9,716 bases of DNA, taken from the NCBI GenBank assembly GCA_016193195.1, contig JACPSQ010000042.1, positions 1-9,716 on the forward strand, read 5' to 3'. Shown here one piece after another: positions 1-7,061 of this stretch; position 1 is the first letter of the stretch, and the number at the start of each line of letters is the position of its first letter. Source of the stretch: Candidatus Omnitrophota bacterium (GTDB lineage Bacteria > Omnitrophota > Gorgyraeia > Aquiviventales > Aquiviventaceae). The notes under the pieces are model-generated. The model was not told the origin of the DNA and did not search any database. It saw only the letters and a list, made by a program, of their open reading frames with translations. Made by a program: the position numbers and the translations under genes.

Positions 1-48
1 CCTTCGACTTCGCTCAGGGCCCGTCCCAAGCGCAGTCGAGGGACGGGC
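1..48. repeat. REP-like palindromic element
   Basis: Bases 1-18 (CCTTCGACTTCGCTCAGG) and 25-42 form imperfect inverted arms, matching at 14 of 18 positions around a 6-nt loop. An alternative 9-bp perfect stem pairs GCCCGTCCC at 19-27 with GGGACGGGC at 40-48. The two stems share bases 40-42 and exclude each other. It resembles the dispersed CCTTCGACT-CGCTCAGG repeats seen in many environmental bacterial genomes (recalled, not searched). It may continue left of the window. Confidence 0.6.
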
Positions 49-66
49 ACATCCGGGGCTCCACGT

Positions 67-105
67 CCGTCGTCCTTCCACAAGGACCGCCCGGACAGAC
101 GACGG
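67..105. repeat. Small nested inverted repeat
   Basis: CCGTCGTC at 67-74 is the exact reverse complement of GACGACGG at 98-105. Between them GTCCTT (72-77) pairs with AAGGAC (82-87) around a 4-nt loop. The two stems overlap slightly, so they are alternatives. With the element at 1-48 this makes the first 110 bases a repeat-rich non-coding tract. No gene is visible in 1-272. Confidence 0.4.
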
Positions 106-173
106 GCACAGCTCAACGCCAACGCCGATCGACATATCGATTTATGGTAGCACGTTATTCCAGGTACTGCCTG

Positions 174-261
174 AATTTGGGATTACACAGATTTGAAACC
201 TAGATTACGCAGATCGTGATCTGCGAAATCTGCCTGATGAATCTGTGAAATCACCCAAATT
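174..261. repeat. 88-bp nested palindrome downstream of the Ig-like gene
   Basis: The outer arms AATTTGGG (174-181) and CCCAAATT (254-261) are perfect. They continue into GATTACACAGATT (181-193) against 240-252, matching 12 of 13. Inside, GATTACGCAGATC (203-215) pairs with 218-230 at 12 of 13 with a 2-nt loop. The outer and inner arms are also similar to each other (GATTACRCAGAT). It starts 12 nt after the Ig-like stop codon, so the transcript end would fold into a long hairpin. There is no T-run, so a classical intrinsic terminator is unlikely, although RNA 3'-end protection is possible. Similar GATTACRCAGAT palindromes recur in many environmental genomes (recalled, not searched). Confidence 0.7.
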
Positions 262-272
262 AAGGCACGACC

Positions 273-1844
<1,572 letters not shown>

Positions 1845-1867
1845 CTTTCGTCCTACGCCTTCCCCGC

Positions 1868-1906
1868 CTATGGACTACGGACTATGGACTATGGACTATG
1901 GACTAC
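1868..1906. repeat. Heptamer tandem array H2 (GGACTAT/GGACTAC)
   Basis: Five GGACTAY units (1872-1906) are preceded by a partial unit at 1868-1871. The array fills most of the 73-nt spacer between the gspK-like stop (1918) and the Ig-like start (1844). In the direction of transcription the unit reads ATAGTCC, which contains TAG and would close all three frames. A ribosome binding site for the Ig-like gene lies just past the array at 1849-1854. Confidence 0.9.
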
Positions 1907-1917
1907 GTTGTTTCCTC

Positions 1918-4752
1918 TCAGCGTTGGACGACGGCCCGGATCCGCTGCGTGGCTTGGACACGGCCGCCAGCCATCGCCTGCCCGAGGCTCAGGATCTGAA
2001 ACACCTCGGAGCGCGTCGTGACGAGATGCGAAAGGCGCCTGAAGGTCTCCAGTCTGTCCTCCTCATTCGTTCCGAGCACGTCGCCGATGAGGAGGTCGCC
2101 AATCCCACGACCCTGCTGATCCCGGTCGCCATAGGGACGAGCGGCGATGATCTGTGAGGCGAGGGCTTCCGTCATCCCTGGAAGCGCCAGCAAGACCTCC
2201 CGCGGCGCCGTATTGACGTTGATCGGACCCAGGCGAATCAACCGCGGATCAAGCCGGACGGCATCGAGATGGCAGATGCCGCTTGGGGAAACGCACCGCG
2301 CCTCGAGGGTCAACGTCTGAGGAGCTGATGAGCCAGGCGGCCCGATCGTCGCCTGTCCGATCACGACGCGGCCCTGAGCGTCACTTGAGAGGGCGGGGGA
2401 CCAGGCGGTCCACGCGCCATCAGGTTGCTTCCACCGGACGGAGACCTGCTCGCCCAGGCACTCAGGATATCCGTAGAGGCTCAGCCGGTAATCCCCGTCG
2501 GGAAGACGACGCCACTCCCAGCGCCCCACGACGTCAGCCTTCGACGGATCGGTATGCGCGTAACCGTCCGCCTGTTCGTCCCAGGCGGCCTCTCCCCCTG
2601 TCCCGACCCAGCGCCCCTCCATCTCCAGACGATACCCCTCGACGGTCAACCGATCCGCGATGCCCGCAAGGTCCCGGCTGGAAAAACGCCTCCAGGCCTG
2701 CCCGCTGGGTAGCCCAGCGAGCTCCCCAACGCTCTCAATGGGGCGATTCAACACTTTGATCTCTCTGCCCGGATCGTGCTTGAGGGTCCGTGATTCCACG
2801 ACCTCCCGCAACCCCTCATTGTCATTGGCGAGCCCGGGCGTCGAGAGCACGAGCGAGGGGAACCAGCCCTCATCGATGCCATTCTGGTCCGCATCGATGA
2901 TGACCGTCGGGTCCCCCTTCTCGAGACTTTGGAAACCACCGGCGGCCTGGGGTGGAAGCTCGACTTCATCGACCGTGATGGCTCCCCTGCGAAGGATCAA
3001 TCGGGCGCTCCGGGTCGGCGCGGCGGCCTTGAGCCAATCATCGTCCGGGGAGGGAGCGCCGTTTGGAAACTCAAGCTGGACCGCCTTGATGCCGCCGGAC
3101 ATCTCCCATGCGGAGCGGGCGTCGATCCCGTTGCCCGCCGTATTCGCTTGGGTATCGTCGAGATCCACCGCCGCCACGAGCAGACCGTGCGGTGTGATCA
3201 CTGAGCCGTTCGGAAGCCTTGCCTGCCGCCCTCCGGTCAGCTCCCCGTCAATCGTCCAGCCGGTCATCTCGATCGCCGTGTCGCTGAGGTTGATGAACTC
3301 CACGTATTCGCCATCGGGCTGGACTGACAACGCGACCTTGCTCAGGGAGTAGGTGCGCTCCGGCTCCTGCTTGCCAATCGTGAGGCTAAACCTCCCATCC
3401 GGCCCGACGATGATCGTGGCAGGATGGCGCTGTCCATGGACAAGCCGCTGGGGATTGCCTTCAAGGCGCACCTCCCCGACCGTCTGACCCGCAGCCGAGG
3501 CAAACACGCGCACGTAGTATCGGCCTGGCTCCAACCGCGAGCCGGTCCACGACCAGCGGGCTTGCCCCACGCCGGCGTTGGAACAGAAGCCGGATCCGAC
3601 AGGACAGCTCCAATCAGAGCCTTGCGATTCGAACGTCGCCGAGGAGACGTCGAACTCCATGGTCGGCTCCGCCATCAGCTCGTTGAAGCGGATGGCTTCA
3701 ATCCCACGGATCGGAATGCCGCTTCCGCCCGCCGAGGATGTGGTCAGGCGGGACAGTTCAAGGTCCGGATCCACGGCGTCGGCGATGTTCACCGCCGTCT
3801 GCCAGGAATCCCTGACGCCGGTTTCCAGCAACACCGGCAGCAGCTCGGCCGCCGTCGCCGTGTTCACGTTGACCCTCGGCTGACCCGCCACGCTCACGTT
3901 CATGTCCCAGCTGTAGACTGTGGCCAACGCAACGAGGCGACGGATCGCTTCGGCGCCCAGTCCTGCGATCGTGGTCAGTTCCTCCAATCCTTCCAGGCGG
4001 CGGTCATCACCGAATGGGGCGAGGGGCTGGTACTCATCCGCCTCATCGATCGCCCCGCCTCCATCGTCATCGATTCCGGCGTTGCCCGGCCGAGCGTCTT
4101 CCCCGTGCCGGTATCGCTCAATGGCGTCGGCCACCTCGCCGGGCCGGTCGATCCCGGCTTCTGCCAAGAGCCTGACGAGGTTGACGCCTTCGAGGGAGCC
4201 AGGGGAAGGACGCGCCTGCGCGGCATTGAGGTTCGCCTTCCCCGCTTCATCAGTGATGTGCAGCGCGTAGCGCCCCGCCGCCTGACCGCTCGGTCCTTTC
4301 ATCGGCCACCACGTGGCATTTTTCGTCCCATCCCCGTCGACATCAACGTCGTTCCCCTGCGTGATCTTCGCCCAGGATTCGCTCAGCCAGTCCACCCGGG
4401 TTCCGAGCCGGTCCTCGTCAAGCAACGCCCGAGCGTGATTCACGCCACCCTCAGCGAGGTAACGCGCCTGGTGCGTGGAAACGTACTCCCGGCCCGCCTG
4501 TGTCTCCAAATACATGGAGAATGCGAAGGCGACCCCCATGATGCCGGTCACCGTGAGGAGGCTGACGACGATGAGCAGCGCGACCCCCCTCTCCCCCTCC
4601 GCTGCTCTGTTGAACACCCGGCGGGTGGCGAGCCGGTCGCGACGCCGCGAATTCAGATTTTTCTCCCGCGCGCCTGCGTGTCTGGGAGAAAAATCTGCTG
4701 AGCGGCAAGCGACTGGCTCGACAGGACCCGCCGGCTTAGCTGGCCGGGACAT
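1918..4752 (-). CDS. gspK: GspK-like minor pseudopilin, oversized, with lamin-tail and carbohydrate-binding-like domains
   Basis: This 944-residue protein is about three times the usual GspK length. GspK sits at the pseudopilus tip. Residues 47-80 show a prepilin-like junction, AEGERG then VALLIVVSLL, without Glu5, as is typical of GspK. GspK-type segments follow: ITDEAGKANLN (166-176), Asp-rich calcium-loop-like stretches (DVDVDGDG at 135; DDDGGGAIDE at 228) and a helix-hairpin-helix-like NVNTATAAELL (295-305). A lamin-tail-like domain starts at IEAIRFNELMAEP (351-363) and resumes at GEYVEFINLSDTAIEMTGW (481-499). A beta-rich insert (364-478) interrupts it, and it ends near STPGLANDN. A second beta-rich, golvesin/carbohydrate-binding-like segment follows. 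A last GspK-type region starts with INVNTAPREVLLALPGMT and holds the TRSEVFQI signature. The ATG at 4752 is preferred over the TTG at 4767; it overlaps the gspJ-like gene by 17 nt. Residues 11-41 of the leader come from a palindromic element. Confidence 0.85.
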   Translation of the reverse strand: MSRPAKPAGPVEPVACRSADFSPRHAGAREKNLNSRRRDRLATRRVFNRAAEGERGVALLIVVSLLTVTGIMGVAFAFSMYLETQAGREYVSTHQARYLAEGGVNHARALLDEDRLGTRVDWLSESWAKITQGNDVDVDGDGTKNATWWPMKGPSGQAAGRYALHITDEAGKANLNAAQARPSPGSLEGVNLVRLLAEAGIDRPGEVADAIERYRHGEDARPGNAGIDDDGGGAIDEADEYQPLAPFGDDRRLEGLEELTTIAGLGAEAIRRLVALATVYSWDMNVSVAGQPRVNVNTATAAELLPVLLETGVRDSWQTAVNIADAVDPDLELSRLTTSSAGGSGIPIRGIEAIRFNELMAEPTMEFDVSSATFESQGSDWSCPVGSGFCSNAGVGQARWSWTGSRLEPGRYYVRVFASAAGQTVGEVRLEGNPQRLVHGQRHPATIIVGPDGRFSLTIGKQEPERTYSLSKVALSVQPDGEYVEFINLSDTAIEMTGWTIDGELTGGRQARLPNGSVITPHGLLVAAVDLDDTQANTAGNGIDARSAWEMSGGIKAVQLEFPNGAPSPDDDWLKAAAPTRSARLILRRGAITVDEVELPPQAAGGFQSLEKGDPTVIIDADQNGIDEGWFPSLVLSTPGLANDNEGLREVVESRTLKHDPGREIKVLNRPIESVGELAGLPSGQAWRRFSSRDLAGIADRLTVEGYRLEMEGRWVGTGGEAAWDEQADGYAHTDPSKADVVGRWEWRRLPDGDYRLSLYGYPECLGEQVSVRWKQPDGAWTAWSPALSSDAQGRVVIGQATIGPPGSSAPQTLTLEARCVSPSGICHLDAVRLDPRLIRLGPINVNTAPREVLLALPGMTEALASQIIAARPYGDRDQQGRGIGDLLIGDVLGTNEEDRLETFRRLSHLVTTRSEVFQILSLGQAMAGGRVQATQRIRAVVQR
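4619..4720. repeat. Palindromic element P1 inside the gspK leader
   Basis: The outer arms CGAGCCGGTCGC (4629-4640) and GCGACTGGCTCG (4709-4720) are complementary at 11 of 12. The inner arms CAGATTTTTCTCCC (4654-4667) and GGGAGAAAAATCTG (4684-4697) are a perfect 14-bp match around a 16-nt loop. Bases 4619-4635 (CGGCGGGTGGCGAGCCG) are identical to 5744-5760 beside element P2, and TGAGCGGCA (4699-4707) also recurs at 5766-5774. P1 and P2 are therefore copies of one family. It encodes about 30 residues of leader that would be removed on prepilin processing. Confidence 0.85.
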
Positions 4753-5407
4753 AGACGACCGCTTCAAAACGCTCGGGCCTCTCGCCTTTGAGGGTCAACG
4801 CGATGCGCACCGCTTTGGGCAATGCCCCCTGCCGAGCAGCGTCCCACCGATCGATCCATTCCGTTCCGTTGAAATAGCCGAGCTCGAACGCGGAGAGCCC
4901 GCGACCGCAGGCTTCACTCGTGCCCGTCGCATACGTGCCGTCTCTGGACTCATCGTCATGGCACATGAGGTCCCCCTCGGCGTTCACCCAATAGCCGCGC
5001 TCAATGAGCCCGGTGCGGCCGGGCAGCATGCCGGCATACATCAGCTCGTCCGCGACCGCTTGGCCCGAATGGAAGGGGGAGGTCTCGCCGCGCTGGAGGC
5101 CGACCATCGGATAGCGAGGATGCGCCACGCTGGAGGAGAGCTCGCGCTCAAAGAGATCGAACAGGAAGCGCGCCTGCTGGTAGCGCTCCGTCCGCAACTC
5201 GCCCGTCTTCCACGCCCGCGTGATCCCGCGAAAGATCACGAAAGTGGCCGCGCTGACGCTCACGAGGATGGTGAGCGCGACCAAGAGCTCCACCAACGTC
5301 AAGCCGAGTTGGGAGTTGCGGGTTGCGGGTTGCGAGTTGACGGGGCCAAACTCGGAACTCGCAACTCGGAACTCGCAACTGGATTTAGGAGGGGGAACAG
5401 CGGACAT
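4736..5407 (-). CDS. gspJ: GspJ-like minor pseudopilin
   Basis: This 223-residue protein fits GspJ, a tip-complex pseudopilin of the T2SS inner membrane. Type III prepilin signal: Gly35, then LTLVELLVALTILVSVSAATFVIF, with Glu at mature position 5 and Leu in place of the usual Phe1. The body has GspJ-like features: YWVNAEGDLMCHDD, FELGYFNGTEWIDRWD, then LPKAVRIALTLKG near the end. The ATG at 5407 is chosen over a TTG at 5416. No good ribosome binding site is seen, but the start overlaps the gspI-like gene by 23 nt, so translational coupling is likely. Residues 10-34 of the leader are encoded by heptamer array H3, which ends directly before the cleavage-site Gly. No in-frame ATG, GTG or TTG lies between the array and the cleavage site, so the array must be translated. 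Without it the leader would be about 10 residues, a usual length. Confidence 0.85.
   Translation of the reverse strand: MSAVPPPKSSCEFRVASSEFGPVNSQPATRNSQLGLTLVELLVALTILVSVSAATFVIFRGITRAWKTGELRTERYQQARFLFDLFERELSSSVAHPRYPMVGLQRGETSPFHSGQAVADELMYAGMLPGRTGLIERGYWVNAEGDLMCHDDESRDGTYATGTSEACGRGLSAFELGYFNGTEWIDRWDAARQGALPKAVRIALTLKGERPERFEAVVYVPAS
5306..5380. repeat. Convergent heptamer array H3 (GAGTTGN units facing ACTCGNA units)
   Basis: On the plus strand, five units run through 5306-5340: GAGTTGG, GAGTTGC, GGGTTGC, GGGTTGC, GAGTTGA. After a 9-nt centre (5341-5349), four units oriented the other way follow: ACTCGGA, ACTCGCA, ACTCGGA, ACTCGCA, then ACT (5350-5380). GAGTT and AACTC are complementary, so the two blocks face each other and the RNA can form a long imperfect hairpin. 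Neither orientation has stop codons. The array encodes residues 10-34 of the GspJ-like leader and ends 5 nt from the gspI-like stop codon. Confidence 0.9.
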
Positions 5408-5903
5408 AGGTGACAAATGTCAGCGCGCGCGACCGGCCGTCCTGCGCCCATTCGACGGTCGTCTCAAGGCTCTTCAACCGAGCCGGATCGACCAGCTGGG
5501 TGAGCTGAGGTTGGGCCAGATGCGTGGTGAGGGTTAATCCTTCTACGGTCGCGCGCTCGTCCGTTAGGGCGCCGCAGGGCGCAAGCTTCAGCGACTCAAT
5601 GGTTCGCTGCGCCACAATGGCCGCGCGGCTCATCATCTCCGACCGGCGTGACGCCTGCAAGCCGGCCGGAAAGACCCGCATCGAGCCCACCAGTCCCACG
5701 GCGAGAATGGCCACGGCGATCACCAGTTCCACCAACGAGAACGCGGCGGGTGGCGAGCCGTTCGGTGAGCGGCACGTCTGATTTTCGAGCGGGCACGGTT
5801 CCCGCCGAAGGCGGGAGAGCGAGAAAATCAGCCGAGCGAACGGCCGCACGCTGGGCGGCCGGAGCGCTGCCGCGAACCGAATGCGAGCCAGGACCCGCAT
5901 CAT
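5385..5903 (-). CDS. gspI: GspI/PilV-like minor pseudopilin
   Basis: This 172-residue protein has a prepilin signal: PPAA, then FSLVELVIAVAILAVGLVGS, with Phe1 and Glu5 of the mature protein and Ala instead of Gly at -1. The mature part, about 118 residues, matches GspI in size and in its early helix (VFPAGLQASRRSEMMSRAAIVAQRTIESLK). GspI, J, K and H form the tip of the T2SS pseudopilus. No separate GspH is seen here. The start is well supported: ATG at 5903 overlaps the GspF stop as ATGA. The leader is unusually long at 54 residues, of which about 20-49 come from palindromic element P2. Deleting that stretch would leave about 24. There is no alternative start between the element and the signal. 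PilV rather than GspI is the main alternative. Confidence 0.8.
   Translation of the reverse strand: MMRVLARIRFAAALRPPSVRPFARLIFSLSRLRREPCPLENQTCRSPNGSPPAAFSLVELVIAVAILAVGLVGSMRVFPAGLQASRRSEMMSRAAIVAQRTIESLKLAPCGALTDERATVEGLTLTTHLAQPQLTQLVDPARLKSLETTVEWAQDGRSRALTFVTYVRCSPS
5744..5844. repeat. Palindromic element P2 inside the gspI leader
   Basis: Three nested perfect stems are visible: GCCGTTCG (5757-5764) with CGAACGGC (5837-5844), CTGATTTTC (5778-5786) with GAAAATCAG (5823-5831), and TCCCGCC (5800-5806) with GGCGGGA (5810-5816) around a GAA loop. The flank at 5744-5760 is a 17-nt exact copy of 4619-4635 beside P1. The right halves of P1 and P2 also align (GAGAAAAATCTGCTGAGCG against GAGAAAATCAGCCGAGCG). 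The shared 17-mer reads SPPA in GspI but LATRR in GspK, so the frames differ. Confidence 0.85.
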
Positions 5904-6967
5904 CCGAGGAGTTTGGTGAGCGACAGGAGCGGGAGGAACATGGCGATGACGATAAACCCCACCACGGCTCCGACGAGCAGGATGAGCATCGGCTCGAGAA
6001 GCTGCGTCAGACCGGCGAGCTGCACATCGACTTCCTGCTCATAGCTCTGCGCCACCTGCATCAGCATGCGATCGAGCTGCCCCGTCTCTTCTCCTAGCGC
6101 CACCATCCGCGTCACCATGGGCGGGAAGACCCCTGAGAGCTCCATGGGGCGGGCGAGCGACTCGCCCACCTTGAGCCGTTGCTCAACATCCTGCAGCGCT
6201 TCACGAATCACCGTGTTGGTCACGGTGGCGCGCACGGTGTCCAAGGCGCTGAGGATGGGAACCCCGCTTCCGAGGAGCGCCCCGAACGTGCGCGCAAAGC
6301 GGGAGATGACGAGCCGCTCCACGAGGGACCCCACGACCGGCAGGCGCAGCGTCACGCGGTCAAGGCGCCGGCGTCCCGAGGACGTCTGGAGGAACAGCCT
6401 CAGGCAGGCCCCCGCGCCGAAGAGCCCCAGCAACACGACCCACCACCAGGCCCGCAGGGCCGTGCAGAGGTCGATGAGGAGACGCGTGGCGAGAGGCAGC
6501 GTGGATCCCAGCTCCGTGAACATCCCCAGGAAGGTCGGCACGACGAACGCCACGAGGACGCTCAGGAGGCCCACGGAGGCGATCATGACGAAGGCGGGGT
6601 ACATCAGAGCGCTCCTCACGCGATGGCGCACGTGGGCTTGCCGCTCAAGGAGCTCGGCGAGCCGCAGGAGGACCTCTGCGAGGAGCCCGCCCACCTCACC
6701 GGCGCGAACCATGTTCACGTAAAATGGCGCAAACCAACGGGGGTGGCGGGAAAGCGCCTCAGAGAACTTGGACCCGGACTCGACGCCGTGCGCGACGGAA
6801 CTCAAAATGTCGCGCAGCGGGCCGGGGTCAAGCTGATCGCTCACTGTGCGCAAGGCTCGCAGGAGGGGCATCCCCGCCTTGATGAGCGTTGCGAGCTGCC
6901 GCGTGGTCAACACAAGCTGCGGGTGTCCGGAACGCCCAAACCGGCCCCCCCATCGCCGCGGACTCAT
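5900..6967 (-). CDS. gspF: GspF, T2SS/type IV pilus inner-membrane platform protein
   Basis: This 355-residue multi-spanning protein forms the inner-membrane platform that couples the assembly ATPase to pseudopilus growth. The two repeated GspF domains are clear. The first starts TRQLATLIKAGMPLLRAL (22-39) and has MVRAGEVGGLL (86-96). The second starts FARTFGALLGSGVPILSAL (224-242) and has MVALGEETGQLDRML (288-302). Hydrophobic helices lie at about 122-147, 174-193 and 325-350. Family members are usually about 400 residues; this one lacks the N-terminal module with the G-x(3)-G segment. The ATG at 6967 follows AGGTGGGGGG, the right arm of inverted repeat P3, which acts as ribosome binding site. 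Its stop overlaps the gspI-like ATG (ATGA). No GspE, D or G lies in the window. Confidence 0.93.
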   Translation of the reverse strand: MSPRRWGGRFGRSGHPQLVLTTRQLATLIKAGMPLLRALRTVSDQLDPGPLRDILSSVAHGVESGSKFSEALSRHPRWFAPFYVNMVRAGEVGGLLAEVLLRLAELLERQAHVRHRVRSALMYPAFVMIASVGLLSVLVAFVVPTFLGMFTELGSTLPLATRLLIDLCTALRAWWWVVLLGLFGAGACLRLFLQTSSGRRRLDRVTLRLPVVGSLVERLVISRFARTFGALLGSGVPILSALDTVRATVTNTVIREALQDVEQRLKVGESLARPMELSGVFPPMVTRMVALGEETGQLDRMLMQVAQSYEQEVDVQLAGLTQLLEPMLILLVGAVVGFIVIAMFLPLLSLTKLLG

Positions 6968-7060
6968 CCCCCCACCTGTCTTCGGCTCCGCCGGTGGCGG
7001 AGCCGTAAACTGTCAGACGCCTCTTGGGTCCCGCCGTAGGCGGGACAGACAGGTGGGGGG
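6968..7060. promoter_or_regulatory. 93-bp three-way-junction inverted repeat P3 overlapping the gspF ribosome binding site
   Basis: The terminal arms CCCCCCACCTGTC (6968-6980) and GACAGGTGGGGGG (7048-7060) are a perfect 13-bp inverted repeat. Inside are two perfect hairpins: CGGCTCCGCC/GGCGGAGCCG (6983-7005, 10 bp, 3-nt loop) and GTCCCGCC/GGCGGGAC (7028-7046, 8 bp, 3-nt loop). It fills the gap between two genes: the coiled-coil stop is 1 nt away on one side and the gspF ATG is directly adjacent on the other. In the minus-strand transcript AGGUGG sits in the 3' arm just before AUG, so the closed stem would hide the gspF ribosome binding site. A regulatory effect is inference; the fold is direct from sequence. 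Confidence 0.75.
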
Positions 7061-7061
7061 A

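Noticed and set aside
174..261. Intrinsic terminator for the operon
   Set aside because: The hairpin is long and symmetrical, but no T-run follows on either strand, so it is listed as a repeat.
3424..4701. Long plus-strand open frame (425 codons) opposite the gspK-like gene
   Set aside because: Its translation is Arg/Pro/Gly-rich with no domain, no ribosome binding site is evident, and it is a GC-rich antisense shadow of a gene with clear GspK and lamin-tail motifs.
4753..4767. Upstream start (position 4767) for the gspK-like gene
   Set aside because: It is a TTG. The ATG at 4752 gives a typical 17-nt overlap. A GTG at 4617 after the repeat would give an 11-residue leader but has no ribosome binding site, so it is kept only as a minor alternative.
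5408..5416. Upstream start (position 5416) for the gspJ-like gene
   Set aside because: It is a TTG three codons before an ATG and adds nothing recognisable to the leader.
6179..7039. Plus-strand open frame (286 codons) opposite gspF
   Set aside because: Low-complexity His/Arg/Glu/Gly composition and complete overlap with the well-supported gspF mark it as a shadow.
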